Notes: generated from the sequence alone by a model not told the origin. 64,000 bases of DNA from Marinobacter sp. S0848L (GCF_023016065.1 NZ_JALKAQ010000001.1:248001-312000); one strand, 5' to 3'; positions 8,094 through 18,565 are shown, counted from the first letter of the stretch. Translations and numbers: made by a program.

Positions 8094-9122
8094 TCAGGGT
8101 TTGCTTAGCCAGGCCTGGCTGACATTCAGCATTCGGTTGGCAAAACCCCATTCGTTATCAAACCAGCACAGCACCTTTACCATGGTGCCGCCGGTCACTC
8201 GTGTTTGTCCGCCATCAACCACCCCCGAATGGGAATCGTGGTTGAAGTCGGAACTCGCCAGCAACTCATCAGTATAGTCAAGGATGCCAGCAAGGGGGCC
8301 TTCAGCAACGCTTTTCAGGAGCTGGTTTACAGCCGTTACATCGGTGCGTTCACGTACATTCACCACCATGTCGATGGCCGACACGTTGAGCGTTGGCACG
8401 CGAATGGCCACCGAGCTGAAACGGCCTTCCATGTGCGGCATTAGCCTCTCGATACCGCGCGCTAACCCGGTATCAACGGGCACCATGTTGTGGAGAGCGC
8501 TTCGGGTGCGGCGCAAATCCTTATGGTGATAGGCATCAATCACGGGCTGGTCGTTCATCGCGGCATGAATGGTGGTGGTGCTACCCTGCTCCACTCCGAA
8601 AGCGTCATCCAGCACTTTGATCACCGGCACCAGGCAATTGGTGGTGCAGGAGCCGGCGGCCACAATCACTTCATCTTGCGTTAACGCCTGATCGTTGATG
8701 CCGTAAACCACAGTACGGTCTACATCGGCTTCGCCCGGCTGCGAGAACAGCAACTTCTTGGCCCCTGAGGCGATATGCTTTTCTGCGGTCGCTCGATCAG
8801 TGAAGGAGCCCGAACATTCGAGCACCAAGTCCACGTCCAGCAAGCGCCAGGGTAAATCATCCGGGTCCGGGTGGCGCAGCACCCGGATGCGATCGCCGTT
8901 CACGATCAGATCATCACCTTCCACCGCCACCTTGCCGTTGAGCCGCCCGTGGGTGGAATCGTATTTGGTCAGGTGGGCGATGGTGTCGATGTCTGACAAC
9001 TCGTTAATCGCGACCACCTGCAGGTGGTCGCGAAAGCCGTTCTCATACAATGCCCGCAACACGCACTGGCCGATACGGCCGTACCCGTTGATAGCAATTC
9101 GATAAGGCTTTGAGTTGCTCAT
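8094..9122 (-). CDS. epd: Erythrose-4-phosphate dehydrogenase (GAPDH superfamily)
   Basis: 342 residues from ATG 9122, whose A is also the last base of the tkt stop (TGATG). N-terminal NAD fold RIAINGYGRIGQCVLRALYE; catalytic cysteine in GSCTTNCLVPVIKVLDDA. It resembles E. coli Epd more than GapA, for example VDVVLECSG-type spacing, DQPVIDAYH and LRRTRSA, and DFNHDSHSGVVDG. Epd oxidises erythrose 4-phosphate to 4-phosphoerythronate for pyridoxal phosphate synthesis. Context (tkt, pgk, fba) fits either Epd or GAPDH, so some GAPDH activity cannot be excluded. Confidence 0.85.
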   Translation of the reverse strand: MSNSKPYRIAINGYGRIGQCVLRALYENGFRDHLQVVAINELSDIDTIAHLTKYDSTHGRLNGKVAVEGDDLIVNGDRIRVLRHPDPDDLPWRLLDVDLVLECSGSFTDRATAEKHIASGAKKLLFSQPGEADVDRTVVYGINDQALTQDEVIVAAGSCTTNCLVPVIKVLDDAFGVEQGSTTTIHAAMNDQPVIDAYHHKDLRRTRSALHNMVPVDTGLARGIERLMPHMEGRFSSVAIRVPTLNVSAIDMVVNVRERTDVTAVNQLLKSVAEGPLAGILDYTDELLASSDFNHDSHSGVVDGGQTRVTGGTMVKVLCWFDNEWGFANRMLNVSQAWLSKP

Positions 9123-11122
9123 CAAGCGTCCAGAAGTTCAGCGGCCACTTCCAGGATGTTTTCGACGGTGAAGCCGAATTCCTTAAACAGTTCACCGGCC
9201 GGTGCAGACTCACCAAAGGTGGTCATGCCCACAACCCGTCCGTCCAGGCCAACGTACTTGTACCAGTAGTCTGCGATGCTGGCTTCGATGGCGATGCGGT
9301 TAGTCACTTCCAGCGGCAGAACTTGCTGCTTGTATTCAGCGCTCTGGGCATCGAATACATCAGTAGAAGGCATGGACACCACACGTACGGCTTTACCCTG
9401 CTCGCGCAGCTTGCCAGCAACGTCTTGTGCCAGACCGACCTCGGAGCCGGTGGCAATCAGGATCAGCTCAGGCGTGCCTTCGCTGTCGGACAACACGTAG
9501 CCACCTTTGGCCACGTTCGCCAACTGCTCGGCGTTACGGTCTTGATGCGGCAGTCCTTGACGAGAGAACACCATGGCCGTCGGGCCGTCGTTACGCTCAA
9601 GAGCAGACTTCCACGCTACCGCGGATTCAACGGCATCGGCCGGGCGCCAGGTGCTCATATTCGGCGTGGTGCGCAGGCTGGCCAGCTGTTCGATGGGCTG
9701 GTGCGTGGGGCCGTCTTCGCCCAGACCGATGGAGTCGTGGGTAAATACAAAGATGGAGCGCTGCTTCATCAGTGCCGCCATACGCACGGCGTTACGGCAG
9801 TATTCCATGAAGATCAGGAAGGTGGCTCCGTACGGAACAAAGCCTCCGTGCAGGGCCATGCCGTTCATGATGGCGGCCATACCAAACTCGCGCACACCGT
9901 AATAGATGTAGTTGCCGGAGGCGTCGTCTTTGGTCACGCCTTTACAGCCAGACCAGATGGTCAGGTTGGAACCGGCCAGATCGGCAGAGCCGCCCATCAG
10001 TTCCGGCAGCATGGGACCATAGGCGTTCAAGGCATTCTGGGAAGCCTTGCGGGAGGCGATGGTGTCGCCTTTGTCCTGGCATTCCTGAATGTAAGCCTGA
10101 GCCTTTTCAGCGAAATCAGCAGGCAGCTCGCCAGCCATACGGCGTTTGAATTCAGCAGCCAGTTCCGGCTCGGCTTGTTCGTAGGCGGCAAACTTATCAT
10201 TCCAGGCTTGCTCGGCCGAAGCGCCTTTTTCTTTGGCATTCCAAGCGGCATAGATGTCGTCAGGAACTTCGAAGGCACCATGGTTCCAACCCAGCGCTTC
10301 ACGGGTCAGAACGATTTCATCGTCACCCAGCGGGGCACCGTGGCAATCTTCTTTGCCTTGCTTGTTCGGAGAACCGAAGCCGATGATGGTCTTGCAGCAA
10401 ATGAGTGTCGGCTGCTCGGTGTTTGCATGGGCCGCTTCTACGGCGGCACGAATCGCGTCAGCGTCGTGGCCGTCTACATTCGGGATAACCTGCCAGCCGT
10501 AGGACTCAAAACGCTGCGGAGTATTGTCGGTGAACCAGCCTTCCACTTCGCCGTCGATGGAAATGCCGTTGTCATCGTAGAAAAACACCAGTTTGCCCAA
10601 GCCCAAAGTACCGGCCAGAGACGCCACTTCGTGGGAAATGCCTTCCATCAGGCAGCCGTCGCCCAGGAAGGCATAAGTGTAGTGGTCAACAATGTCGTGA
10701 CCCGGGCGGTTGAACTGAGCCGCCATCGCTTTTTCTGCCAATGCGAAACCGACGGCGTTGGCAATGCCCTGACCCAGCGGCCCCGTAGTGGTTTCTACGC
10801 CTGGGGTATACCCGTACTCAGGGTGCCCCGGAGTCTTCGAGTGCAGCTGACGGAAGTTTTTGATGTCTTCAATCGACACGTCGTACCCGCTTAGGTGCAG
10901 CAAAGAATACTGCAGCATGGACCCGTGACCGTTAGACAAGATAAAGCGGTCGCGGTTGGCCCACTGCGGGTTAGCCGGGTTATGGCTCAGGTAATCGTTC
11001 CACAATACCTCGGCGATATCTGCCATTCCCATGGGCGCACCCGGGTGGCCGGATTTGGCTTTCTGAACCGCATCCATGCTCAGCGCGCGTATGGCGTTGG
11101 CGAGATCTTTACGAGACGGCAT
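9122..11122 (-). CDS. tkt: Transketolase
   Basis: 666 residues from ATG 11122, preceded by GGAGA nine bases upstream; a TTG two codons earlier is too close to that site. It moves two-carbon units in the pentose phosphate pathway with thiamine diphosphate. Visible are [11 protein letters not shown] near the N-terminus, the TPP motif [18 protein letters not shown] ending in DDN, the pyrimidine domain [12 protein letters not shown] and [19 protein letters not shown], and the C-terminal ATGSEV. It is first in the operon and translationally coupled to epd. It supplies erythrose 4-phosphate, the substrate of the next enzyme. Confidence 0.97.
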   Translation of the reverse strand: MPSRKDLANAIRALSMDAVQKAKSGHPGAPMGMADIAEVLWNDYLSHNPANPQWANRDRFILSNGHGSMLQYSLLHLSGYDVSIEDIKNFRQLHSKTPGHPEYGYTPGVETTTGPLGQGIANAVGFALAEKAMAAQFNRPGHDIVDHYTYAFLGDGCLMEGISHEVASLAGTLGLGKLVFFYDDNGISIDGEVEGWFTDNTPQRFESYGWQVIPNVDGHDADAIRAAVEAAHANTEQPTLICCKTIIGFGSPNKQGKEDCHGAPLGDDEIVLTREALGWNHGAFEVPDDIYAAWNAKEKGASAEQAWNDKFAAYEQAEPELAAEFKRRMAGELPADFAEKAQAYIQECQDKGDTIASRKASQNALNAYGPMLPELMGGSADLAGSNLTIWSGCKGVTKDDASGNYIYYGVREFGMAAIMNGMALHGGFVPYGATFLIFMEYCRNAVRMAALMKQRSIFVFTHDSIGLGEDGPTHQPIEQLASLRTTPNMSTWRPADAVESAVAWKSALERNDGPTAMVFSRQGLPHQDRNAEQLANVAKGGYVLSDSEGTPELILIATGSEVGLAQDVAGKLREQGKAVRVVSMPSTDVFDAQSAEYKQQVLPLEVTNRIAIEASIADYWYKYVGLDGRVVGMTTFGESAPAGELFKEFGFTVENILEVAAELLDA

Positions 11123-11241
11123 TGACAATTCTCCAGTGTTTTTCAGGACAAGACTTCAAGCTGCAAAAACTGCTCAAAAAGAAGGCGCGTATTTTCGCCG
11201 ATTAGGGTATCCGGGGGCAAATTTCAAACAAGAATAAATCT

Positions 11242-11261
11242 ATATCAAAAAAATTTGATAT
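11242..11261. promoter_or_regulatory. SahR-type operator upstream of sahR
   Basis: ATATCAAAAAAATTTGATAT is a 20-bp inverted repeat (ATATC-N10-GATAT, A/T-rich centre) 42 bases before the sahR start. The same half-sites and spacing recur before metK at 12325-12344. Autoregulation is inferred. Confidence 0.7.
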
Positions 11262-11303
11262 GCCTATTGATCGATCAACCGAACCCCCCTAAACTCTTTC
11301 GCC

Positions 11304-12305
11304 ATGACATCACTCAACACGCACGCCCCCGAAACCTCATCCGTAGAGGCTCTGGCACCGATCTTCAAAGCAAGCGGGGATCCTTTACGCCTTGAGATTC
11401 TGCGGGTGCTGCGCCGGGACACGTTTGGTGTGCTTGAGTTGAGCCAGCTGTTCGATATGCGCCAGTCCGGCATGAGCCACCACCTGAAGGTGATGCACAA
11501 AGCGGGCTTGCTGGAACCCCAGCGTGAAGGCAACGCGATTTTTTACCGCCGCCCACTGCATCTGGACAGCGTGAAACTGGCGGACCAGGCCATTCGGCAG
11601 ATATTTGCAACGGTAGACCGGGTGCCTCTGCCCATCGCACTTAACGAAAAGATTGAGGCCATTCGGGCACAGAGGGCCGAGCAGTCGCAGGCGTTTTTCT
11701 CACGCCACTCGGCGCAGTTTCGGGAACAGCAGGAATTGATTGCCGCGTTTGATCTGTATGCCGACCCGACAGCGGAGCTGATTCGCAAACGAGTGAGCCA
11801 ACAGAACTGGCAGAGCGTATTGGAGATTGGTCCGGGCGAAGGTGGCTTTCTGCCTGTTTTATCAGAGCTTTTCGAGCACGTAGTCGGGCTGGACAACAGC
11901 AAAGACATGCTCGCCAAGGCGACCCGAACGTGCATTGAAGAACGGCTGAACAACGTTGATTTGATAGAAGGCGTCACCGATACCGTACTGGCCAGCGGTG
12001 ATGCGTTTGACCTGATTGTGGCCAACATGGTGCTGCACCATGTGCCCAGCCCGGCGGACATCTTTCTGGATGCCGCCGCCCTGATGAACAACGGCGGCTG
12101 TTTCATTATCAGTGACCTCTGCAGCCACGATCAGGACTGGGCCAAAGAAAACTGCGGCGATCTTTGGCTAGGCTTCGAGCCCGAAGAACTGACCGCATGG
12201 GCCGCCGACGCCGGGCTCAACGCGGGCGAACAATTATTTATCGGCTTGCGAAACGGCTTCCAGATTCAGGTTCGAGAGTTCTGGAAAACCACAAAAAGAG
12301 CCTAA
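11304..12305 (+). CDS. sahR: SahR, SAH-responsive ArsR-type repressor with methyltransferase-like sensor domain
   Basis: 333 residues. An N-terminal ArsR winged helix (about 15-95: LRVLRRDTFGVLELSQLF, QSGMSHHLKVMHKAGLLEPQ) is fused to a class I SAM-binding domain (from about 150). That domain has motif I LEIGPGEGGFLPVL near residue 172 and ANMVLHHVPSP near 235. This is the SahR architecture: a repressor of SAM-cycle genes that lets go of DNA when it binds S-adenosylhomocysteine (established for Desulfovibrio and predicted for many Proteobacteria). The next genes are metK, ahcY and metF, the known core regulon. The sensor domain probably binds SAH rather than methylating anything. It is divergent from tkt. 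Confidence 0.88.
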   Translation: MTSLNTHAPETSSVEALAPIFKASGDPLRLEILRVLRRDTFGVLELSQLFDMRQSGMSHHLKVMHKAGLLEPQREGNAIFYRRPLHLDSVKLADQAIRQIFATVDRVPLPIALNEKIEAIRAQRAEQSQAFFSRHSAQFREQQELIAAFDLYADPTAELIRKRVSQQNWQSVLEIGPGEGGFLPVLSELFEHVVGLDNSKDMLAKATRTCIEERLNNVDLIEGVTDTVLASGDAFDLIVANMVLHHVPSPADIFLDAAALMNNGGCFIISDLCSHDQDWAKENCGDLWLGFEPEELTAWAADAGLNAGEQLFIGLRNGFQIQVREFWKTTKRA

Positions 12306-12324
12306 AACGCACGCAGATCACGGA

Positions 12325-12344
12325 ATATCTAAAAAAATTGATAT
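12325..12344. promoter_or_regulatory. SahR-type operator upstream of metK
   Basis: ATATCTAAAAAAATTGATAT has the same ATATC-N10-GATAT layout as the site before sahR. It lies 105 bases before the metK start, in the sahR-metK gap. Confidence 0.7.
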
Positions 12345-12348
12345 AGAA

Positions 12349-12366
12349 GTAAGTACTAATACTTAC
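12349..12366. other. Inverted repeat in the metK leader
   Basis: GTAAGTA and TACTTAC are separated by CTAA, giving a perfect 18-bp inverted repeat five bases after the SahR-type operator. It may be a second regulator site or a leader hairpin. Confidence 0.4.
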
Positions 12367-12448
12367 ACCCCGAAAACACAAAAAGAGCCGGTAGGTCATC
12401 CCTGACAGTGCCGGTACGAATTTGACAACGCTCACAGAGGACACACGT

Positions 12449-13639
12449 ATGTCTGACTACAACATCTTTACCTCCGAATCGGTCTCTGAAGGCCACCCGG
12501 ACAAACTGGCGGATCAAATCTCTGATGCGGTCCTGGACACCATCCTGACCGACGATCCGCACGCCCGCGTAGCCTGTGAAACTATGGTAAAGACCGGTGT
12601 TGCCATTGTCGGCGGTGAAATCACCACCAGCGCCTGGGTTGATCTGGAAGACCTGGTTCGCGGTGTGATCAAAGACATCGGCTACACCTCGTCAGACGTA
12701 GGTTTCGACGGCAACACCTGCGGTGTAATCAACATCATCGGTAAGCAGTCGGTCGAAATCGCCCAAGGCGTTGACCGCCAGAAGCCGGAAGACCAGGGCG
12801 CCGGCGACCAAGGCCTGATGTTCGGCTACGCCAGCAATGAAACCGACGTACTGATGCCTGCACCGATCACCTTCTCGCACCGCTTGGTGCAGCGCCAGGC
12901 TGAGGCCCGTAAAAGCGGATTGCTGCCGTGGCTACGCCCGGATGCCAAGAGCCAGGTCACCTGCCGCTACGAAAACGGTAAAGTGGTCGGTATTGACGCG
13001 ATTGTACTGTCCACTCAGCACGATCCGGACGTCAGCCAGGCAGACCTGAAAGAAGCCGTGATGGAGCTGATCGTCAAACACACTCTGCCGGCAGAGCTGC
13101 TGCACAAAGACACCCAGTTCCACATCAATCCGACCGGAAAGTTCGTTATCGGTGGCCCGGTGGGCGACTGCGGCCTGACCGGCCGTAAAATCATCGTAGA
13201 CACTTACGGCGGCATGGCGCGCCACGGTGGCGGCGCTTTCTCTGGCAAAGACCCGTCGAAGGTTGACCGTTCTGCCGCTTACGCTGGCCGTTACGTTGCC
13301 AAGAACATCGTTGCTGCGGGTCTCGCCGACAAATGCGAGATTCAGGTGTCTTACGCCATCGGCGTGGCGCAACCTACCTCTATCTCGCTGAACACCTTCG
13401 GCACCGGCAAGCTCAGCGATGAGAAAATCGTTGATCTGGTACGCGCACACTTCGATCTGCGCCCCTACGCCATCACCAACATGCTCGACCTGCTGCACCC
13501 GATGTACCGGGAAACCGCAGCTTACGGCCACTTTGGCCGTGACCCATACGAAATGACCGTTGGCGGTAAAACCTTCACCGCCTTCCCTTGGGAAAAGACC
13601 GACCGCGCCGCTGCACTCAAAGACGCTGCCGGCATCTAA
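12449..13639 (+). CDS. metK: S-adenosylmethionine synthetase
   Basis: 396 residues from ATG 12449, with GAGG eight bases upstream; the frame is open to a TTG at 12422. It makes SAM from methionine and ATP. Visible are [21 protein letters not shown] at the N-terminus, the signature [12 protein letters not shown], and the glycine-rich loop [19 protein letters not shown]. The neighbours ahcY and metF complete the SAM cycle. It is probably repressed by SahR through the 12325 operator. Confidence 0.97.
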   Translation: MSDYNIFTSESVSEGHPDKLADQISDAVLDTILTDDPHARVACETMVKTGVAIVGGEITTSAWVDLEDLVRGVIKDIGYTSSDVGFDGNTCGVINIIGKQSVEIAQGVDRQKPEDQGAGDQGLMFGYASNETDVLMPAPITFSHRLVQRQAEARKSGLLPWLRPDAKSQVTCRYENGKVVGIDAIVLSTQHDPDVSQADLKEAVMELIVKHTLPAELLHKDTQFHINPTGKFVIGGPVGDCGLTGRKIIVDTYGGMARHGGGAFSGKDPSKVDRSAAYAGRYVAKNIVAAGLADKCEIQVSYAIGVAQPTSISLNTFGTGKLSDEKIVDLVRAHFDLRPYAITNMLDLLHPMYRETAAYGHFGRDPYEMTVGGKTFTAFPWEKTDRAAALKDAAGI

Positions 13640-13648
13640 ACCATTTTC

Positions 13649-13674
13649 AGGCGCATGAACAATCTCATGCGCCT
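13649..13674 (+). other. Hairpin between metK and ahcY
   Basis: AGGCGCATGA and TCATGCGCCT form a perfect 10-bp stem with loop ACAATC, ending 25 bases before the ahcY ATG. There is no T-tract, so it is more likely an mRNA processing or stabilising element, or a leaky terminator, than a full stop. Confidence 0.6.
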
Positions 13675-13699
13675 AAACAGAACAAACCGGAGAACACCT

Positions 13700-15073
13700 A
13701 TGAGCAACTTCGACGATTACAAAGTACACGATATTGCCCTCGCCGATTGGGGCCGCAAAGAGATTCAGATCGCCGAAGGCGAAATGCCCGCACTGATGAA
13801 ACTGCGTGAAAAATACAAAGCCGAGCAGCCGCTGAAAGGCGCCAACATCATGGGCTGTATTCACATGACCATTCAGACCGCCGTGCTGATCGAAACACTG
13901 GTCGAGCTGGGCGCGAACGTGCGCTGGTCTTCGTGCAACATTTTCTCTACCCAGGACCAAGCCGCTGCGGCCATCGCTGCGCAAGGCATTCCTGTTTTCG
14001 CCTGGAAAGGTGAAACCGACGAAGAATACGAATGGTGCCTGCACAAGACCGTTGGCGCAGACGTAGACGGCTGGGAACCCAACATGATCCTGGACGACGG
14101 CGGCGACCTGACCGAACTGCTGCATAAAGAATACCCTCAGATCATTGCCAACTGTCACGGTGTTACCGAAGAAACCACCACCGGCGTTCACCGCCTGCAG
14201 GAAATGCTGCGCGACGGCACCCTGAAGATCCCGGCGATCAACGTGAACGATTCCGTGACCAAATCCAAGAATGACAACAAGTACGGCTGCCGCCACAGCC
14301 TGAACGATGCCATCAAGCGCGCCACCGACCACCTGTTGTCTGGCAAGAAAGCTTTGGTTATCGGCTACGGCGACGTAGGTAAAGGTTCTGCCCTGTCCTT
14401 GCGCCAGGAAGGCATGATCGTAAAAGTCACCGAAGCGGACCCAATCTGCGCCATGCAAGCCTGCATGGACGGCTTTGAAGTGGTTTCTCCGTACATCGAC
14501 GGCATCAACACCGGCACCGAGCAAGGCATCAACGCCGACCTGCTGGGCACCACCGATCTGCTGGTTACCACCACCGGTAACGTCAACGTGTGCGACGCCA
14601 ACATGCTGAAAGCTCTGAAGAGCGGCGCTGTGGTGTGCAACATCGGCCACTTCGACAACGAAATCGACACCGCTTACATGCGTAAGAACTGGGAATGGGA
14701 CGAGGTTAAGCCGCAGGTACACCTGATCTACCGCGACAAGGCTACCAACGACCACCTGATCCTGCTGTCCGAAGGTCGCTTGGTGAACCTGGGCAACGCA
14801 ACCGGTCACCCGTCACGGATCATGGACGGCTCCTTCGCCAACCAGGTGCTGGCTCAGATGTACTTGTTCGAACGCAAGTTTGCCGACCTGCCGGAAGACG
14901 CTCGGGCCAAAGGCATCTACGTTCAGGTACTGCCCAAGCAGCTGGATGAAGAAGTGGCTCGCGCTATGGTTGAAGGCTTCGGTGGTGTGATCACCAAGAT
15001 GACCCCGGACCAAGCCAAGTACATCGGCGTGCCGGTCGAAGGCCCGTACAAGCCAGAAACATACAGGTACTAA
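13700..15073 (+). CDS. ahcY: S-adenosylhomocysteine hydrolase
   Basis: 457 residues from ATG 13700, preceded by CCGGAGA; the longer frame from 13655 runs through the hairpin and is rejected. It splits S-adenosylhomocysteine into adenosine and homocysteine with bound NAD. Visible are [32 protein letters not shown], the substrate site [18 protein letters not shown], the NAD motif [12 protein letters not shown], and the C-terminal [10 protein letters not shown] that completes the NAD site of the neighbouring subunit. It lies between metK and metF and is part of the inferred SahR regulon. Confidence 0.97.
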   Translation: MSNFDDYKVHDIALADWGRKEIQIAEGEMPALMKLREKYKAEQPLKGANIMGCIHMTIQTAVLIETLVELGANVRWSSCNIFSTQDQAAAAIAAQGIPVFAWKGETDEEYEWCLHKTVGADVDGWEPNMILDDGGDLTELLHKEYPQIIANCHGVTEETTTGVHRLQEMLRDGTLKIPAINVNDSVTKSKNDNKYGCRHSLNDAIKRATDHLLSGKKALVIGYGDVGKGSALSLRQEGMIVKVTEADPICAMQACMDGFEVVSPYIDGINTGTEQGINADLLGTTDLLVTTTGNVNVCDANMLKALKSGAVVCNIGHFDNEIDTAYMRKNWEWDEVKPQVHLIYRDKATNDHLILLSEGRLVNLGNATGHPSRIMDGSFANQVLAQMYLFERKFADLPEDARAKGIYVQVLPKQLDEEVARAMVEGFGGVITKMTPDQAKYIGVPVEGPYKPETYRY

Positions 15074-15085
15074 GCGGATAGAATC

Positions 15086-15955
15086 ATGCAATCCCAAAAA
15101 CAATTCAAACGTCGCTTCAGCTTCGAGTTTTTCCCGCCTAAAACAGATGCGGGAAAAGAAAAACTTCAGGTTGTCCGCGATCAGCTCGCCGAGGTGAACC
15201 CGGATTTTTTCTCGGTCACCTTCGGTGCAGGCGGCTCAACCCGTGACCGCACGATTGAAACCGTGCTGAACCTGCATCAGCAGGGGATCTCCACAGCGCC
15301 GCACCTGTCCTGCGTGGGCGGAAGCCGCGCCGAGATCGGCGAACTGCTGGACGAGTATAAAGCCAACGGCATCAACCGGATCGTGGCCCTGCGGGGCGAC
15401 CTGCCCTCTGGCATGGGTGCTTCCGGCGAACTGCGTTACGCCAACGAGCTGGTCGAGTTCATTCGGGAACACAGTGGCGATCACTTCAACCTCGAAGTGG
15501 CCGCCTACCCGGAATTCCACCCGCAGGCTCGCAGCGCGGAAGATGATCTGAAGAATTTTGCCCGCAAGGTACAGGCTGGCGCCAACAGTGCGATCACCCA
15601 GTACTTCTTTAACGCGGACAGCTACTTCTATTTCATCGATCGTCTGGAGAAGATGAACATCACCATTCCGGTGGTGCCGGGCATCATGCCCATCGTCAAC
15701 TTCTCCAGTCTGGTGCGTTTCTCCGACATGTGCGGCGCGGAAATCCCGCGTTGGATCCGCAAGCAGCTGGAAGCTTACGGCGACGACACCGTCAGCATCC
15801 GGAAGTTTGGTGAAGAAGTGGTGACCCGCATGTGCGAAGATCTGCTCAAGGCCGGCGCACCCGGATTGCACTTCTATACCCTGAACCAGACCGAACCCAG
15901 CCTTTCGATCTGGAAGAATCTGGGCATTACCGACCGGGAAAAGATCTCCTTCTGA
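15086..15955 (+). CDS. metF: 5,10-methylenetetrahydrofolate reductase
   Basis: 289 residues, a normal length for bacterial MetF. It reduces methylene-THF to methyl-THF with FAD, giving the methyl group for methionine. Visible are the N-terminal FEFFPPKTDAGKEKL, SVTFGAGGSTRDRT, the GDLP motif in ALRGDLPSG, EVAAYPEFHP, and ITQYFFNADSYFYF. It starts 12 bases after ahcY in the same transcription unit and is followed by a clear terminator. Confidence 0.96.
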   Translation: MQSQKQFKRRFSFEFFPPKTDAGKEKLQVVRDQLAEVNPDFFSVTFGAGGSTRDRTIETVLNLHQQGISTAPHLSCVGGSRAEIGELLDEYKANGINRIVALRGDLPSGMGASGELRYANELVEFIREHSGDHFNLEVAAYPEFHPQARSAEDDLKNFARKVQAGANSAITQYFFNADSYFYFIDRLEKMNITIPVVPGIMPIVNFSSLVRFSDMCGAEIPRWIRKQLEAYGDDTVSIRKFGEEVVTRMCEDLLKAGAPGLHFYTLNQTEPSLSIWKNLGITDREKISF

Positions 15956-15969
15956 TCTTTTTTCAATCG

Positions 15970-16003
15970 ACTCTCTCCCACCCCGGGAGAGAGTTTTTCT
16001 TTT
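15970..16003 (+). terminator. Terminator after metF
   Basis: ACTCTCTCCC (15970-15979) and GGGAGAGAGT (15985-15994) form a 10-bp stem with a 5-base loop followed by TTTTTCTTTT. It is a classical intrinsic terminator closing the metK-ahcY-metF unit. Confidence 0.9.
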
Positions 16004-16172
16004 AAATTCTGCCGAATAATCCTCCCTGATTACCTGAAACCCCTCGTTTTTTAGTCTAAAGTGTATCTGATGCAATCCCATTTACGTTCCCCGTGATGCG
16101 CAAACACAACCCTGCGTCATCGTGGTCTGTCTTACCGGGCAGAAGGAACCATAACAAGACTTAGGAGAAAGC

Positions 16173-16928
16173 ATGAGCAGCAAATGGCTAAAAACACTGG
16201 GCGCAGGTTTGGCACTATCCGTGGCCGCATCGTCGGTCAGTGCAGAGACTCTTCGAGTCGTTACAGACCCCAGTTTCGTTCCCTTTGAAATGATGGATCA
16301 GGAAACCGGCGAAATGGTCGGTTTCGACATGGAAATCATCGCCGAGGTGGCTGAACGGGCAGGCTTTGACTACGACCTGAACACCATGGATTTCAACGGC
16401 ATTATCCCCGCCCTGCAAACGGGCAACGTAGACATCGCCATCGCGGGTATCACCATCACCGAAGAGCGCGGCGAGATCGTTGATTTCTCCGATCCGTATT
16501 ACGACTCCGGCCTTCGAATTCTGGTTCGTACCGACTCCGATATGGACGAGATGTCCGATCTTGAAGGCAAAAAAATCGGTTCGAAAATCGGTAGTACCAG
16601 TTACGACTACCTGATGAAAACCCTCGACGACGATGACGGCGTAACGCCCTACCCCGGCAGCGCCGACATGTACATGGCGCTGATGTCGCGCGCGGTTGAC
16701 GCGGTTTTCTACGACGCGCCGAACGTCGGCTACTTTGCCAGCACCAAGGGTAAGGGAAAGGTCAAAGTTGTGGGCCCACTTTACGAAGGCCAGCAGTACG
16801 GCATTGCGCTGAAGAAAGGCAGCAAATGGGTTGGCCCGGTCAACGAAGCGTTGGCCGAAATCAAAGACGATGGCACTTACAAAACCATTTATGAAAAATG
16901 GTTCGGGCCGATGCCTGAAGACAAATAA
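16173..16928 (+). CDS. glnH: Polar amino acid (glutamine-type) ABC transporter, periplasmic binding protein
   Basis: 251 residues. A signal peptide (about 1-24, cleavage after SVSA) precedes a family 3 solute-binding fold. Visible are LRVVTDPSFVPFEMMD, GFDMEIIAEVAERAG, the signature AGITITEERGEIVDFSDPYY and a C-terminal YEKWFG. It is followed by a permease and an ATPase gene in order binding protein-permease-ATPase, as in E. coli glnHPQ. Glutamine is likely by resemblance, but glutamate, histidine or another polar amino acid is possible. The start follows AGGAGA. Confidence 0.88.
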   Translation: MSSKWLKTLGAGLALSVAASSVSAETLRVVTDPSFVPFEMMDQETGEMVGFDMEIIAEVAERAGFDYDLNTMDFNGIIPALQTGNVDIAIAGITITEERGEIVDFSDPYYDSGLRILVRTDSDMDEMSDLEGKKIGSKIGSTSYDYLMKTLDDDDGVTPYPGSADMYMALMSRAVDAVFYDAPNVGYFASTKGKGKVKVVGPLYEGQQYGIALKKGSKWVGPVNEALAEIKDDGTYKTIYEKWFGPMPEDK

Positions 16929-16941
16929 CCCTCCACTCGTG

Positions 16942-16970
16942 CCGGTCAGGGCGCACAACGCCCTGACCGG
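16942..16970 (+). other. Stable intercistronic hairpin after the binding-protein gene
   Basis: CCGGTCAGGGCG and CGCCCTGACCGG form a perfect 12-bp stem with loop CACAA, 13 bases after the stop and 30 before the permease start. Such hairpins behind binding-protein genes often protect the upstream mRNA and lower downstream expression; that role is inferred. Confidence 0.75.
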
Positions 16971-16999
16971 TTACTCCCAACTCAACGGAGACACCTACT

Positions 17000-17671
17000 G
17001 TGGAATTCCAGTTTCAATTTGACTGGCAGGCAGCAATACATTCCATCCCCTATCTCGCCAAGGGTATCCCTTACACTCTGATGATTTCCTTCGGTGGCCT
17101 AGCCATCGGGTTTGTTCTGGGCATCATTTTCGGCTTGTTGAGTATCAACAAGAATTGGTTTCTGCGCTGGCCGGCCACCGCTTACATCGAGATCTTTCGC
17201 GGTACGCCGATTCTGGTGCAGGTACTGTTCATCTTCTACGGCTTGCCCGACTTGGTCGGCGGCCCTATCGACCCACTCACAGCCGGTATTGCCGCCATTG
17301 CTCTGAACTCCGGCGCGTACATTTCGGAAGTGGTTCGTGGCGGCGTACAGTCGATCGCCAAAGGCCAAAGCGAAGCGGGCCTGTCTTTGGGCTTGTCACG
17401 TACCCAAACGTTCTGGTCGATCATCTGGCCGCAAGCCTTCCGGCGTATGATCCCGCCGCTCGGCAACCAGGCCATCGTGAGCATCAAGGACACGTCCCTG
17501 TTCTCGGTCATCGGTGTCGGCGAACTGGTGCGTCAGGGTCAGGTTTACATCGCCAACACCTTTACCGCATTTGAAGTTTATTTTGTGGTGGCGCTGATGT
17601 ATTTGGCGATTACCTTGTCCTTGTCTCTGGTTCTGCGGCTAATGGAACGCCGCGGCCTTGCATCCGTCTGA
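17000..17671 (+). CDS. glnP: Polar amino acid ABC transporter permease
   Basis: 223 residues from GTG 17000, with CGGAGA upstream. Several membrane helices; the HisM/GlnP-type motif [20 protein letters not shown] and the ATPase-coupling loop ([30 protein letters not shown], here only pointed out by its EAG...G core at about residues 130-160). Inner-membrane component for the binding protein upstream. The stop is 13 bases before the ATPase ATG. Confidence 0.9.
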   Translation: MEFQFQFDWQAAIHSIPYLAKGIPYTLMISFGGLAIGFVLGIIFGLLSINKNWFLRWPATAYIEIFRGTPILVQVLFIFYGLPDLVGGPIDPLTAGIAAIALNSGAYISEVVRGGVQSIAKGQSEAGLSLGLSRTQTFWSIIWPQAFRRMIPPLGNQAIVSIKDTSLFSVIGVGELVRQGQVYIANTFTAFEVYFVVALMYLAITLSLSLVLRLMERRGLASV

Positions 17672-17684
17672 AGGAATCCGAACC

Positions 17685-18431
17685 ATGACTCAGATAGTCA
17701 CGATGAAGGGCATGAACAAATATTTCGGCAAACTGCATGTCCTTAAAGATATAGACCTGACCGTTGAACAAGGTGAAGTGGTGGTGATCATCGGTGCCAG
17801 TGGCTCCGGTAAATCCACCCTGATCCGCTGTGTCAACGGTTTGGAAGAGTACGAATCCGGCTCATTAAGTGTTGATAACCAAGCTTTGGCCCCCAAAGGC
17901 GGCAACCAGAAAACACTGGCTGAGATCCGCAAAGAAGTGGGCATGGTGTTCCAGCAGTTCAATCTGTTCCCTCACCTGACCGTGAGAAAAAACATCATGT
18001 TGGCGCCAATGAAAGTAAAAAACACCTCCCAGGTTGTCGCCAACGCTACCGCCGAGCGGCTTCTTGAGCGCGTCGGCATTGGCAACCAAGCCGACAAATA
18101 CCCAAACCAGCTATCTGGCGGGCAGCAGCAGCGAGTCGCCATTGCCCGGGCGCTGGCCATGGAGCCCAGGCTGATGCTGTTCGATGAACCAACATCGGCG
18201 CTTGACCCGGAAATGATCGGTGAAGTGCTGGATGTAATGCGGGAGCTGGCCAAAGAAGGCATGACCATGATGGTGGTCACCCACGAGATGGGCTTCGCAC
18301 GTGAAGTGGCTGACCGGGTTATTTACATTCACGAAGGGCAGATTGTCGAAGAAGGCAAACCGTCAGATGTGTTCGACAACCCGCAAAACGAAAGGACGCA
18401 AGCGTTCTTATCCCGGGTATTGGCGCATTAG
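17685..18431 (+). CDS. glnQ: Polar amino acid ABC transporter ATPase
   Basis: 248 residues from ATG 17685, preceded by AAGGAA; a longer frame from 17658 overlaps the permease. Walker [11 protein letters not shown]-loop FQQFNLFPH, signature [16 protein letters not shown], Walker [15 protein letters not shown] and the H-loop VVTHEMGFA are all intact. It powers uptake through the preceding permease. Confidence 0.95.
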   Translation: MTQIVTMKGMNKYFGKLHVLKDIDLTVEQGEVVVIIGASGSGKSTLIRCVNGLEEYESGSLSVDNQALAPKGGNQKTLAEIRKEVGMVFQQFNLFPHLTVRKNIMLAPMKVKNTSQVVANATAERLLERVGIGNQADKYPNQLSGGQQQRVAIARALAMEPRLMLFDEPTSALDPEMIGEVLDVMRELAKEGMTMMVVTHEMGFAREVADRVIYIHEGQIVEEGKPSDVFDNPQNERTQAFLSRVLAH

Positions 18432-18466
18432 AACCCAGCGGCCAAAGAAAGCCCGTCAACATTGAT

Positions 18467-18510
18467 CCACCGGTCTCAAAAGCTCGTAAATCAATGAGGC
18501 CGGGGGTTTT
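18467..18510 (+). terminator. Probable terminator after glnQ
   Basis: CCACCGGTCTCA (18467-18478) can pair with TGAGGCCGGGGG (18495-18506) at eleven of twelve positions, counting one G-U pair, followed by TTTTCTCC. The loop is 16 bases, somewhat long. Confidence 0.55.
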
Positions 18511-18565
18511 CTCCTGTGAATTCAAGAATTGAATAAATGGCATCAACAAACAGGACGAGTCCTAA

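Noticed and set aside
9110..10894. Open frame of 594 codons on the plus strand
   Set aside because: It is fully antisense to tkt, whose motifs are intact, and shows no family pattern. Third-position bias of the real gene keeps this frame free of stops.
11267..11278. TTGATCGATCAA as a Fnr box before sahR
   Set aside because: The half-sites are two bases apart instead of four, and neither neighbouring gene is an expected Fnr target.
12345..12448. SAM or SAH riboswitch before metK
   Set aside because: No match to a riboswitch core I can recognise; the SahR operator already explains regulation.
13673..14809. Open frame of 378 codons antisense to ahcY
   Set aside because: Shadow of a highly expressed gene with biased codons; no domain seen.
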